Shown here piece after piece: positions 9,601 to 24,600 of a DNA stretch of 64,000 bases. The translations under genes and the position numbers were made by a program. The notes beneath the pieces were generated by a model. The model was not told the origin of the DNA. It saw only the letters and a list, made by a program, of their open reading frames with translations, and did not search any database. The stretch's first letter is position 1; each line of letters begins with the position of its first letter. The DNA lies in contig NC_087070.1 of NCBI RefSeq assembly GCF_963678635.1, positions 36,707,109-36,771,108 on the forward strand, read 5' to 3'. The DNA is from Symsagittifera roscoffensis (taxonomy: Eukaryota; Xenacoelomorpha; Acoela; Convolutidae).

Positions 9601-12600
9601 GAAAATCACAAGAACTGAAGAGAACAGATAAAACTGCAATAGAAAGAAATTGATGAAACTAGCCACGAAAATGTGGAACAATGTAGTTACAGCTTCAGTG
9701 TAAGTTCGCGTGCATTGTACTCCTCTTTCCTGTTAATCAGAGGCTTCTTCCGCTTGATATGCAAGGCTTCTTAAGTCAAAAGTTTAGCAGAGTCTCTGGC
9801 TGTGTCGATAATCTTCACTTCGCATTTCTCAAGAGCAGAACCACTTGTCTGTAAGTGCTCTCCAACTGGACTACTGGTTCTGGAATGTTCGTTCAGTCTT
9901 GTGGCAAGGTGGCGGGTAGTTTGCCAGACATAGCTAGATTGGCATCTAGAGCATTCAATTTCGTACACCACATTACTGCGAACAGATTCTGGAACTTTCG
10001 ACTTGATAGTTGGCAGCACTGTTTCCATCTGTCTGGTTGTGAAAATGAGAGAAACATTGGCCATTTTTCTAAAGCGTTTAGTAAAAACGTCCCTCTTGTT
10101 GCCTCTGTTCTGCATCACGAAAGGAACACGGATATGTTTCTTCTTAGCTTGAGAAGCCGGAGGTTCTTCTGATGGCCCGTGGAGAATCCTAGTAACCCTT
10201 TCACGAGTGATGGGCTCGTAAAAACTGAGATGGGTATTGATTTTTCTCCAACATCTGGCTAGCTTCGCAGATGCTACCAGTGAAAAACTACCAACATAAA
10301 GAAGTGTTAAAGATGTTTCATTTCTATTTTTTTTCGCAAGTGATACGAAGCTCAGCTTCACCTGTGTTGAAATGTATGTCCATTTGGTAGTAAAACAACC
10401 GTTGAAGTCAAAATTGCTTTCTTGATTTGACTAATGTTACTGTTTTCGTAAAACTGCATCGAGCATTTGAATTCTATAATACTAACCAGGATACCGTGCA
10501 AGTAGCAAAGAATGTTCCGACCCTTGTCTTAAAAAGGTACAAAATTTTTTTTTCTGCGTGATGTGATAAAGGATCTGAACGAACACCCAGAGCTTAAGAA
10601 TATTCAATATTCATAATAAAATGAGCAAATTGGAAAACCCCCTTTTTACTAGAAAAATGACCAGAAAAGCAAAAAATCAAAACAAAAAAGTTTATGATAT
10701 TTAACAATTTTTTTTGCTCAAGGTTTTTGAAGGTTTTGATTCCCAAAATGACGTTAATAACTCCATAAACCAATTTTACCTAAATCAAAATAAAATTGGC
10801 ACAAATAATGTATTGTAAACGGCCTTAATTAAGCATAAGTAAGCCTGCTCACTTGCTTTACTCGCTCGAAACCAGACCAAAAATCAGAACTTTCAAACGA
10901 GTTTTTTGTCGATACTTACAGAAATTTGTTTTTCATTTTTTTTTTCTAATGATCGAATAACCACACTGAAAGGGCTCTAATATGATATATCACTGACCTT
11001 TTCCGATGATTATTTGTGGTACCTGATTTTGCGTTGGAAAAAATTAACACATCCGAGTGCAAAGCTCCTCCCCATGTTTCAAATGGTCGGAACAATAACC
11101 ACGAGCTTAGGGCAGCGCCAGTTCTTGAGATTCTAGTTGGTCAAAGTTTAGTTTCTGTATGTTTCGATCTCAAAATTTCTTGAACAATTGTTTTTCTTTC
11201 TTGCGTTTCTGGCGATTTGAGGCCTTCATTTGGTTTAGGGAGGCGTACTACCTTCGATTTTTTCCACATTTGAGGTATGATGTTGACAGAAAGAGAGCCT
11301 GGTCCGAAGAAAGTTGAGAACTGATCTTAAGGCTTTAGACGGTTTCATCTTTTTTACAGTTTTCTACTTCGAGTGCTATAAAACTGAGTCAGCTAAGCTG
11401 AGTTTCAGAGCTTTCCGCTTGGTTACCCTGAGCTTTGTTGCTTCTGTGTGCCCTCAGTTTTCTCTGAGAAGCTTCAAACTCTCCTTTCGTAACAAAAAAT
11501 AATTTCTCTTCAGTTCTCTATACTTTTCCGTTCAAAATACTTTTGTTACTATAAGTATTTTAAAAAATATTGACAATTCAGTTCTCACCGATACAAAATA
11601 TCAGTTAACTAATTAAAGGCTGATAAAGTCTATGGTAGAGAAAGCTACCACTCAGACAAACTTAGGGATGGAAAAACGAACCATACTCAACTCACTTCAG
11701 GAGACAATCAAGACGAACTGGACAATAAAATTAGTAAGATAAACGGAAAAGATTTGAGGTCTTAAACTCCCCACCGTGTTTGTTTTCTTCGACCCTTAAT
11801 TAGTTCAAACCATCTATTACATAAACTTTGTTAGCATCTATCTATTATATATTTAAATGCGGGCTTCACTATCTCGCAATGTTTAAGCTTTTTCAACGTA
11901 TTATTTTTGCATGTTTTAGGTGTATGGTATATTGCAATGGTTAAGAATTTTTTTTCGATTTTCCAATTTGATTTTAGTAGTGGATACCGAGTTTAAATTA
12001 AGTAGCCCAATATCGAATTAGGGGTTGCGATTTTGGCCTCCAATTTTGAATGCCCGAATCATTTTAGTTAAATAGATAAGACGATTTTTGAGATTTTTTC
12101 AAAAATGTTCAGAAATTTCAAATAACAAAATAATTTACAAAACTTGAAGTTCCCAAACCTGTAGTTGGGTCCTGTCAGAGTACTCTAAGGACTTACAAAT
12201 CTTGCCTCCAAATATGACTGTTCAAATCCTTGTAGTTTTCGAGATATGACGTTTTTTGTGACTTTTTCAAAAATTTTTAGAAAACTTATTTTAATTTTTT
12301 CCGCAAAATCTGAAATTCCCAACCCTGTAGTTTGGTTCTGTCAGAGTAATCTAAAAGATTGCGAATCTTGCCTCTAAATATGACTACTCAATTCTTTGTA
12401 GTTTTCGAGATATGACGTTTTTTGTAATTTTTTCGAAAATTTTCAGAAAACTTAAATTATGATTTTTTAAAAATCTGAAATTCCCAACCCTGTAGTTGGG
12501 TACTGTCAGAGTACTATCAAAGATCGCAAATCTTGCCTCCAAATATAACTGCTCAAATCCTTGTAGTTTTCGTGATATGATGATGTTTTTTGTGATTTTT

Positions 12601-15600
12601 TCAAACCTTTTCAGAAATTTTTAATTAATTATTTCTAAAAATTTGAAATTCCCAACCTTGTATAGTAAGGTGTTGTCAGAGTACTCTAATGAGTTAAAAA
12701 TCTTGCCTCCAAATATGACTGTTCAAATCCTTGAAGTTTTCGAGATATGGCGTTTTTTGTGATTTTTTCAAAAACTTTTGAGAAAACATGTTAATTTTTT
12801 TTCGCAAAATCTGAAATTCCCAACCCAGTAGTTGGGTCCTCTCAGTACTCTCAAAGATTGCAAATCTTGCCTCCAAGTATGACTGCTCAATTCTTTGTAG
12901 TTTTCGAGATGTGACGTTTTTTATGATTTTTTCAAAATTTTCAGAAAACTTAAATTATGATTTTTTAAAAATCTGAAATTCCCAACCCTGTAGTTGGGTA
13001 CTGACAGAGTACTATCAAAGATCGCAAATCTTGCCTCCAATTATAACTGCTCAAATCCTTGTAGTTTTCGTGATATGGCGTTTTTTGTGATTTTTTCAAA
13101 AACTTTTCAGAAAACTTATATTAATTGTTTTTTGTGATTTTTTCAAACATTTTCAGAAATTTTTAATTAATTATTTGTAAAAATTTGAAATTCCCAACCT
13201 TGTAGTTAGGTGTTGTCAGAGTACTCTAATGAGTTAAAAATCTTGCCTCCAAATATGACTTCAAATCCTTGAAGTTTTCGAGATATGGCGTTTTTTGTGA
13301 TTTTTTCAAAAACTTTTCAGAAAACTTATATTAATTTTTTTTTCGCAAAATCTGAAATTCCCAACCCTGTAGTTGGGTCCTGTCAGTACTCTCAAAGATT
13401 GCAAATCTTGCCTCCAAGTATGACTGTTCAATTCTTTGTAGTTTTCGAGATGTGACGTTTTTTATGATTTTTTCAAAATTTTCAGAAAACTTAAATTATG
13501 ATTTTTTAAAAATCTGAAATTCTCAACCCTGTAGTTGGGTACTGACAGAGTACTATCAAAGATCGCAAATCTTGCCTCCAATTATAACTGCTCAAATCCT
13601 TGTAGTTTTCGTGATATGATGATGTTTTTTGTGATTTTTTCAAACATTTTCAGAAATTTTTAATTAATTATTTGTAAAAATTTGAAATTCCCAACCTTGT
13701 AGTTAGGTGTTGTCAGAGTACTCTAATGAGTTAAAAATCTTGCCTCCAAATATGACAGTTCAAATCCTTGAAGTTTTCGAGATATGGCGTTTTTTGTGAT
13801 TTTTTCAAAAACTTTTCAGAAAACTTATATTATTTTTTTTTCGCAAAATCTGAAATTCCCAACCCTGTAGTTGGGTCCTGTCAGTACTCTCAAAGATTGC
13901 GAATCTTGCCTCCAAGTATGACTGCTCAATTCTTTGTAGTTTTCGAGATGTGACGTTTTTTGATTTTTTCAAAATTTCTCAAAGAACTTATCTACGAAGA
14001 AATTCAAAAAATTTGAAACTACTAACTTGATGAAAATACAACTTTATTGTCAGCGTACACCCAGGCGTCTCAAATCTTGCCTTTTAATAGGGGTGCTCAA
14101 ATCTTTTTAGTTTTTGAGATAAGACGTTTTTTTTTCGGGTATTTTAGGTTTAAAAAAATTCACAAAATTTTGGATTCCTAACCCTATAGTAGGGTGCTCT
14201 CAGGGACTCTCAGTGGTTGCAAATCTGGCCTCCGTATTTCTCCAGAGGCCCATTAAGTTTTCGAGATGACGATTTTAAAATGGGAATTTAACAAAAATTG
14301 AAAGTTCGAAATTACCAACCCTGTAATTGGGTGCTGTCAGAGTACAATAAAAGTTTGCAGATGTTGTTTCCAATATATGCGGTTTGTCATGAGTTGTCGA
14401 AAAATTTCGCAGCACCGAAGGTGCGTTAAACGCTAGTTGAATTTAAATTATATGTTTATAGCCCTAAAAAACTTTAACTGCAACTCAGATCGATGACAAT
14501 CTACGAAAGATTTATAGCGTCACGATAATTTACTAAAAAGACACGAGAGCACTTGTTTCTCATTGAAAAAAAATCTGAGAAAAAAAGTCTGAGTTTCAAC
14601 TCAGTGAGGCCAAATACAAGCGTTCAATAGGATGAGGTTGAAGTTCGCAGCTTCGGCGTTCGTACCATTTGCCATACAAAAATGAGTGATGTTTTTGAAC
14701 GGTTACATAGATTCATGCAACTTGAAATATTTCCCAAATTTTAACTGCGCACCAAAATTGATAATGAAAAACCAGGCATTGTCATACACCATTGCAACGT
14801 TTTTCACCAATTCGAGAGATAAGAAATCTATCGTGAGAACCAATAGACAAAAATAGATTGTTGAAACTGTGGCCTTCAAGTCATATTTCCGAAAAGCACA
14901 TGAATGAATCTAGTGTCGCGAACAAATTTGCAGAAATATAGATACATTTTGCACAATCTCAGGAAATTTAGAAAAAGAAAAAAAAAACAGATTTTGTTGA
15001 AAAAACAAACGCTGACTCCTATGGCTTATTGAAGGAGATAAATATTAGCCAGCACATACATTATCAAAAAAAATCGAACGAACAAAAATCTTCGCAAATA
15101 TCGTAACATCAAAAGCAGCCTTAACAAAATATGAGCGTATGAAAAACTCCCCACTATTCTACAATTACCAACAAACGAAACGACAGAATAGAGTACAGAT
15201 TCACTCGACATGTGAGTTTAGTTGGCTTCAAAGGCAAATGAAAAAACTTACGATGAATCTTTCTGTATGTCTCACTTGTAGATTTGCAATCACGCCTTTG
15301 CGGTCCGCTGGACAAGCAATTGAAGCAAAATTGTTTTAATCAACTTGTTCTTTTCGATCCACCATATTTTACTTATTCACCTGGTTGCGCACATTAAAAT
15401 ACCTAGTTTGAGCTTTGATGATGCGCATTCCAACGTTGCTTCAAAATTAGCGTGAAAAATCATTATGCCGACAAACCAGTCCTTCGAAAATTTCATAGCG
15501 ACTGGTAATTTGCATTCAATTCCTGCAACAAAACTGGCAGTCAGGTTTCACTTCAAGCGAGGATTTTAAGAATTCAGTTTCTGCGCAGCTTTCTATTTTT

Positions 15601-18600
15601 TTAATCTACAGGTGTTTATACAGTTTAGCAATGTTCAATTTGAAGAAGGACAGTTTATCGACTTCAGAAGCTATGTTGAAGGTGTCTGAGGGAAGGTCAT
15701 TTCATGCCTTCACTACTCTCGACCTTCTTCTGTAGACAGCGTAGTCTCGTGCTGTTGTTCTGGTCTCTAGTGTGAACTGGTGTCGTTTCGATACTGCTCT
15801 AGTTGATAATGTCGTGATATCAGACGGTGGGTTAAAAAAAAGGCGATGTTTTCGGCAATCGTCTGGTCTGTTTAGCTGAGCGTCGGTCGCATGGATGTAC
15901 CATGGCATACCGTACTCAAAGATAGGCCAAACATATGACATGTACATGTTTTCTATCCTGTGGCGGAGTAGGTTGGGCTGTAGGCGGAGGAGCTGAGAGG
16001 TCTTCAAAGTACCTCAGTTTACAACTTCGTCAAAATGACCTTTCAAAGTCGAGCTGGAGGCCCAGGAGGGTGGCAGTTTCTGGTTTGTTACCAGTGGGAG
16101 AGAAAGTGGAATTCAGTGGAATTTCCGATACTGTGGTCGTCGGCATAAATGTAAGTGTGAGTTGAGTCGTTTTTTCCAACAGATGCGCTGCGGATGCCTG
16201 CAAAGTATATTATCCAGAACAAGTTCTACGAGGCCTGAACAAGTTCCTTGAAAGACTTGAGTCAGAGCGATAAAAGACTTAGCACCTTCACATACGTCTT
16301 GGAACGTGCGACCAGAGAGGTGGTCTTTCATAGACGCAGCAAGTTACACCGGACCCCAATTCAACCATGTCAAACGCTGCTGCGATATCAATTTGTGTTA
16401 AGGTCCACTTGTGGCGACTGTTGAGGAATCTCATCGCAACATCCATTTTGAAAGGCCACTTGCTTGTCGTGTAGGATGTTAGTGTCTCTACAGTGCTGCA
16501 AAAAAAGCGCGACCGTATTTTTAAAAGGGCTATCGGACGATAGTTTGGGGAGACGGATTTCGCCGTTAATGGTACTGCTAGAACGCCCACAAGTTCTCTG
16601 AAGACACGAAGGGATATCTGCGAAGGTCCTCCAGCCTTGCATGGGGCAAGGTTCTTGAGAATTGTCTTAGCACTGAACGATTCAATGTCTATACCAGACA
16701 GATTGACGGGTGAAGTAGGGAAAGCCTTATAGTCTCATAGTCTCAGTAGGGTAAAATTTCATTCTACTGTGGAAATGAGAGCCAAAGAGCTCAGCTTTCT
16801 CGAGCAGTACGCTTGTATAACTACCACCAGACTGCATTGGTGGTATGCGGGAGCAGTGGCCGGGAGATTGAAGGGAGGTCGACTTCAGAATATGCGATTT
16901 CTTCGTGCTTAATAGACATACTGCTTAGTTTAGCCTTCAAGTCATTCGCATACTTTCACTCAACGCTATGAATGATGCTCAAGGCTAGTTGGCGCTCACT
17001 AGCAAGATAATTTTGCAGGACGCTCTGACACTGCGAGTTCCACCAGGGTACGGACATTGCTTGGAACGTTACTTCGTAATAAATAGAGACAATGACCTTT
17101 GAAGGGTCTTCTTCAGGTGTTTGCAGGACTTGCCCATAGCTTGAATATTTTTTTCTGGAGCTTCAGAAGCCACTAATGCATGGTTTTCCAATCAGTTTTC
17201 CTGTAGTAGTCCTATCCTTTCCTTGTAGCTGGTGAGGGGTCTGAAGCTATGTCTAGGCTAGCAGTGGCTGTAACCTCATATGCAACGCTGGTCGGATATG
17301 CAACCCTGGTCAATGTGAACTTCTACTTCATCTATTGGAAGCCAAAAAAAATTAAGGTCGAGAGTGCTGCCTGACCAGTGTGTTGGATCGCGAACGTGTC
17401 GTGTGAGGCCGTAACCTCGCGTAACCGTGTTTCATCATCGCTGTCAGCTTATACTATTGTGGATGACGAGGTCGTTGCATCTTTTTCTAAAATGGCTACG
17501 ATAGTGCTGATCAGATTATCAGCTTGAGTAGAACTCTGATCAATTTCCTCCAATTCTCCCTTAAAAGCATCCTCATCAGAGCGTCTCGCAGCCGTTGATT
17601 TTCAGTCGTTTTTTTATATTTTCGCATATCTTTGCAGGCTATAAAGGAAGCTACCTTATTGCAGATTACATTAACAGTATTCTCTGCTCATGTAATTACG
17701 CCGATATTTGCCGAGGAAGGAAGGTTGAGCTGTACCTTGCTCGGGCCATAAGCAGTAGGTGGTATTATTTAGTTTCTTTTTCTTTTCCCCCGAGTTGAGA
17801 AGCACCAGAAAAGCTGTGCTAGTTCCTCGTTCTTGGCAATGGCGACCGAGTTTCTTGCAAACAAACAAACGTGTAAACGGAGGCTAAGAGGAGCTTCGCA
17901 CCACTCGCGATACCACTTGAAAAAAGTGCAAGCTAACAGAAAGAAAAGGAATAAAAAAAATTACAGATTTAGTTTTAAATGATGTTCTTTTAGCAGAAAA
18001 ATTGTCCAGAAACACATTCGACACGATTAATTGTAAATTCAAAAGCATTCTTCGAGCGGTAACTGAACCGGCAAAACTTCGATCCTGTAGAACCGAAAAT
18101 TGAAGCGATCCAAGGGTGAGCATTCAAATTTAGTTCCACTTGAAGCTATTCAAAATTAGGTCACTCAGCCGATACAATATAATCCAAAAACATTTGAGCA
18201 GAAAAAAGTTTAAAGCAAATGAAAGTAAAACAAAAAATGGGGTCCAGAGTGCCGCCTTCCATTAGTGGACCCGACGATTGTGCAAGCAGCCGCAAATGAC
18301 GTTCACCTACTCTCCCCAATAGGGGAGCGCAAAAAGCAAGCTCGGACTGGGTTTTTGAATACGAGCTTCCGAAATCGACTGTTTAAATTCTAATTCTTCT
18401 CCTTCGCGTCGGCATTATTCTCATTCCCGGTTCTAATATCTGCTCCCCGTTTAATCACAAAATTCTCCGTTCCCAAACAAGTGCGTGGTGCCACTTCTGT
18501 AGATGGATGCATTTAAAATGCAGTGGTATAACCACGCTGAAATATCACAGATTTTTAATGTCCCACCTGCACAGGAAATTACATCTTGCCGCTCCCAGTA

Positions 18601-21600
18601 ACAAATTCCGCAACGAGTTCCCGACCAACTTCTATCCTGTCTTCAACTACATTTCCCCCAGCAATAACGCCTTCTTGATTTCAAACACTGACAGTTCAAC
18701 TATTTGCGACAAACCCCCATAGTAACCAAGCCAATCCACTCTGACCGACACTTAAGTCCCTGAATATTCTGCAGTTAAACTGCAATGGCATCTATGAAAG
18801 CGCCTGAAAAAGCTGTTTTAATGTGCGAGTACCTTATTCACATTGTGGTTTTTCAAGAAACCAAACTCAACTATAAAAACCGCGCTCCCTCGTTAGAGGG
18901 TGGAGTTCTAATTACAGCAATTCACAACTCTTCTCTACGATTAACATAATAGTGGAAGACAGAACTTTGGAGGCGCCAATTTTTATCCCTCCCCTCAGTA
19001 GGTGTCCTAAGGACTATAAAGAAACCATTTCAATTCTCCTCTCAGAAGAAAAAGTATTGTTCTAGGAAATGCAAATGCTCATTTCTCACTTTGGTGCTCT
19101 AAAATGCCAGAGGACCGGCGCAGGCTAATCTAGGTGCCGAAATTACTCAATCCTCATTTACCCTACCAAATGACCACCATCAAACTCGACTGCCATATGA
19201 TAGAAGTTCATTAGCATCATCACCTGACATATCACTCTCATCCTCCTCAATTTTAATGAATCTTCTCATTTCTGAGGATATCTTTCTGCGCCTCATAAAA
19301 CTTTTATAAACTTAAGAAAAGCGGACTGGAAAGTTTTTTTTAAATGATATCGAAGTTACTATTGCAAAGCTACCTATCCAGCCGGATGTAAATGGCCCGG
19401 AGCGGATTTTTCGTGATACTGTTCTCTTTGCATCTTGTCACCATATTCCTGCAGGACATCATCGTTTCTTTATACCTGGACCTGATTATTTTTATACAGT
19501 TCATTCGTTTCCATGAGCTTTTTAAGTTAGTTGTATGCTAATCTAGTGGTTGCGGCGAGATTATTAGAATAGCAATTTTGTTCCATCGAAACTCAGGTGC
19601 TATAAAGATATAAATTATAGAATACCTTTCTTTCGAATGTGGTTTTCAGTTGTTAGTTTTCTCATTGGAATAAAATAGTTCCTATTGATCCAGTTTTCTC
19701 TTTGTATTGTAGTTTTTTTTTCAAAAGTTCAATAATAAGTGTTTCCTTAAATTTTAACAGGACAATAATTTTTCTTTTAAATGCGAAAGTTTCGAAAACT
19801 ATTATTATCAAAATCAAAATGATACCTAACCTGTTCCTGCAATGAAATTTTAGTTATGCTATTATTCCGGTTTTCGAGGAAACTGGCGGAATAACTGTGC
19901 CTGGCTTGTTTTTTTTCTAGACGAGTTTTAAATTTTAACTGGCCACTCTTAACAGATTTTCAAAATCTCAGCTGCAAGGTATTGACGTCTTGTTCAAATT
20001 TAAAGAAATACATCATTTAATTTTTTATTTTTTTGTCGAAAGAAATTGAAATGGGACAACTATTTGGTCTTTTTAATATTAAATAAGACGCTAAATACAT
20101 CACTTTTTGCTTATGATAGAGTAGGGGAGTAATTACGAAAACATTAGATCAATTTGCTACAGGACAGTTAAAATATTCAGCGTTGCTGGGGCTTAAAATT
20201 CTGAATGAATGTTTTTTTTTACAGCTCCGTGAAGTGACGATGAACGTAAAAATTTCTAACTCTTGAATCGTTTTTAGATGTCAATGATTGTAGTGACGAC
20301 ATTTCTATAGGTTCGCAGAGTGAATTTTAACTTGTTTTTGAGTTCTCTTCTTCAATTTGATAAAAATAAGGCAAATGAAGGCACATATATAGTTCGAATT
20401 GAGTTTTTCTGTTTATTCACGCCAAATTAAATTTTTCGCAGTCAGGCTATCGATTTTTCATTTATTCAGTTCATGTGCTCAAGTGACTGCAAATTACACT
20501 CTCTCATTGAAAAGTGAAAAAACTGAACGACTTCTAGTTTCGAATGTGGTTTTTCCCAGATCCAGTTTTTTGTTGCGTCATTTTTAACAAAAAGGTCAAT
20601 CATAACTTTTCCTGAGATTCTCCGAGCTTTAAGGCCATATGTTTTTTTATTTGAAACTAGAAAGCTCCAAGAATTTTCATTTTTTCATTTATTTTTTCAA
20701 ATTATTGTTTTTTGATTCTTTGCGCTGATTGACACTTTTCCAACTGTCTGTTGGCTATGTTGTTTTAAGGATTTTTGAAAAGAACTATTCTGGTTTCTTG
20801 TAACTAATAAATGCTAATGTTGTGAGGAATTGCGCTTGAATATAAGTTTCAGAATTAAGTTTTCTCGGTGCATATACAAAACAGTCCCATACAAAACAGT
20901 CCAATTCAAAATAGTCCAAAAAAAATCATGAAATGAGCGAAAAAACAGTCCAATACAAAAAAAGTCCGGTTTAATGTCGCCGGTGGGCGCGCTACTCGCG
21001 CGTCGCCGCTTTGCGGCGATAAACAGCTGTAAATTTCGTATTAAGTCCTACCCTCTGTTGGCAAGCTCGCAACTCGTTGGCGCGACTGCGGCGATCACTA
21101 TTTTGTTCTTTGTTTGTTGAACAAAGGACAATTCTGGGCTTGTTAAAACAATTATTACTGGGGACTGTTCTGTATCGGACTGTTTTTCATTCACTTTCAT
21201 ACTTTTCCGGACTGTTTTGTATTGGACTGTTTTGTACAGACACGAATTTCTCAATGCGCTAAATTGCAAGTGATGGGAGGAATTGCACTTGAATATAAGT
21301 TTCAGGATTAAGTTTTCTCAATGGGTTAAATTGCAAATGGTGTGAGGAATTGCGCTCGAATATAAGATTCAGGAATAAGTTTTCTCAATGGGTTAAATTG
21401 CAAATGGTGAGAGGAATTGCGCTCGAATATAAGTTTCAGGATTAAGCAATGGGTTAATTTGCATATGGTGTGAGCAATTGCACTTGAATATACGTTTGAG
21501 AATTAAATTTTCTCAATGGGTTAAATTGCAAATGGTGTGATGAATTTCGCTTGATCATAAGATTCAAGATTCAGTTATCTCTATGGGTTAAATTGCAAAT

Positions 21601-24600
21601 GGTGGCAGGAATGGCGCTCGAATATAAGTTTCAGGATTAAGTTTTCTCAATGGGTTAATTTGCAAATGGTGTGAGCAATTGCGCTTGAGTATACGTTTGA
21701 GAATTAAGTTTTCTCAATGGGTTAAATTGCAAACGGTGTGAGGAATTTCGCTTGATCTTAAGATTCAAGATTCAGTTTTCTCTATCGGTTAAATTGCAAA
21801 TGGTGTGAGGAATCGCGCTTGAATATAAGTTTCGGAATTAAGTTTTCTCAATGGGTTAAGTTGCAAATGGTGTGAGGAATTGCGCTTGAATAGAATTTTC
21901 AGGATTAAGTTTTCTCAATGGGTTAAATTGCCAATGGTGTGAGGAGTTGCTCTTGAATATAAGTTTCAGGATTAAGTTTTCTGAATGGGTTAAATTGCAA
22001 ATGGTGTGAGGAATTGCGCTTGAATATAAGTTTCGGGATTAAGTTTTCTCAATTGGTTAAATTGCAAATGGTGGGAGGAATTGCGCTTGAATATAAGTTT
22101 CAGGATTAAGTTTTCTCAATGGGTTAAGTTGCAAATGGTGCGAGGAATTGCGCTTGAATACGTTTCAGAATTAAGTTTTATCAATGGGTTAAATTGCAAA
22201 TGGTGTGAGCAATTGCGCTTGAATATAAGATTCAGGATTAGGTTTTCTCTATGGGTCAAATTGCAAATGTTGTGAGGAGTTGCGCTTGAATATAAGTTTC
22301 AGAATTAAGTTTTCTCAATAGGTTAAAGTGCAAATGGTGCGATGAAATGCGCTTGAATATAAGTTTCAGAATTAAGTTTTCTCAATGGATTAAATTGCAA
22401 ATAGTGTGAGGAATTGCGCTTGAATATAAGTTTCAGGATTAAGTTTTCTCAATGGGTTAAATTGCAAATAATGTGAGGAATTGCGCTTGAATATAGGATT
22501 CAGGATTAAATTTTCTCTATTGGTTAATTTGCAAATGGTGGGAGGAATTGCGTTTGAATATAATTTTCAGGATTAAGTTTTCTCTATGGGTTAAATTGCA
22601 AATGGTGTGAGGAGTTGCGCTTGAATATAAGTTTCAGAATTAAGTTTTCTCAATGGGTTAAATTGCAAATGGTGTGAGGAATTGCGCTTGAATATAAGTT
22701 TCAGAATTAAGGTTTCTCAATGGATTAAATTGCAATTGGTGTGAGGAATTGCGCTTGAAAATAAGATTCAGGATTAAGTTTTCTCTATGGGTTAAATTGC
22801 AAATGGTGTGAGGAATTGCGCTTGAATAGAAGTTTCAGGATTAAGTTTTTTCAATGGTTTAAGTGTTTGGAAAAAGCACTACTTATAAATCTTAAAAAAG
22901 AAATTGCGAGAGCAACTGTCTTGAATTTGGGAACTTGACTTTTTCCCGTAAACAATTTTTCTCTTTTTGTTTCACTTCTCATCTTGTCTTCTCTCAACAT
23001 CTTCCAGGTTAATTAGCACTTGGCCTTGAGTTAAAGCCGTGGCTTCTGCACACTATGAGCTGAGGTTTGAATATCGACCGGACCTGGTTTTTTTCAGCAT
23101 GTATGCAATGGGAAAAAAATTATGTGGGTAAAATTGCACTGTCGGAGTTTCGTTTGTCTGCTCAATTTTTGTCGGCTGAGTTGCCACATCACGGGTTTGG
23201 CTTTTGCTGTTAACGGTTTCATTGCAAGTGTTGTTCATTCTGGTTTCATGATTTTGTTATCTCAAATTCGGAAGATAAAATTATTTTTAATATCTTTGCT
23301 GTGACGTGCTGCTTGCTATGCCTCTCTGTTAACTTGTTTTTGTTTTGGAATTAGGGAGAGATGAAATTTAAAGGAGACAGGCTCATCGAAGGCGGAGATT
23401 TGATAAAGGAGGGTAAGACTAACGGAATCGGTTACCATGAAGTGCGACAATTTCAAGTGGACTACTACATGATCCGATACTATTTCATTACTTGCTGCCA
23501 TGGAGCCTATATGGAATCGATCTTAGAAGATTTTCAGAGGGGTATGCCACCCGATATTGTGATTATGAACTCATCTTTATGGGATATTACACGCTACGGT
23601 GCCATGTCTGTTAAGATGTTTGAAGTTAATATCACAAGATTGTTGGATCGAATTAAAGAAGTTCTTCACCCCGCGTGTATGTTCATCTGGCTCACGACAC
23701 TTTTTGTCAGTAGTGAAATCAGAGGAGGTTTCATGATTCCACAGATCGCGCATAAGAAAGACAGTATCAGGTAATACTTCATTTTTCTGCAAAGTTGTCA
23801 ACTGCGCTGTAAAATTATGACTGTGAGCAAAAGTAAAACAAAATGCCGTTTTTTTAGTCGAAATTTTCCAAAAAGTGCCTAAAAACGCCGTTTTTGGCTT
23901 TTTTTTCAAAAATTTGCCAGCAGCTCAGAAAATTTTGTCAAATTAGGGTCTTAATAGTGATTTGGGAGAGCTCAGAAAATCAATTTGGTCGACCTAAAAA
24001 AAGTCAACAAATTTTTCAAATTTTTTTTTGAAAATTCTCGTAGCTCGAGAAATTCCTAGGTCCGCGACTGTTCGACACTTAGTAAAATAAACAAAATGAC
24101 CAACAGTTTTTGTCGAACAATGACTGAAAAAAAATTCCAAAAATTAAAAAAAGTTTTCAAAATGGCGTTTGAAAATCTTCGAAAATTTTTGACCCGATTT
24201 TCTCGAGACTGGAAATGTTTTTCAAATGTTCGAATGACGACTGAAAGGGCATGAATACGATCTGTCACTCGATTTAGTCAAATGATTTTTTGTGTACATT
24301 TTTTTGCAAAGTTTTTCCTCGTTTTCAATGTCGGAACAAAAAACTGCGTTTAAGTTTTTGTTATGGTGCCGGTGAATGTCTTATAGAAGACCTAATTTAA
24401 TTTTCGATAAAAATACCCGGAAATTTTTGCTATCTTCGACCAAATTTTTTGTTCCGACCATTGAAAATAGGTAGGAAATTTGTATTCGGTATATATTTTT
24501 TTCTATTTTGATTTGCATAACTTGGTCGTTTATCTAGATTGGACATTGTGCAGGCTAACTGGTTTGCGACTATGAAATGCAAGGAGCGCGAGCTGGACGT

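Noticed and set aside
20823-22860. CRISPR-like array
   Set aside because: The units are contiguous 67-bp repeats without unique spacers, in animal intron DNA.
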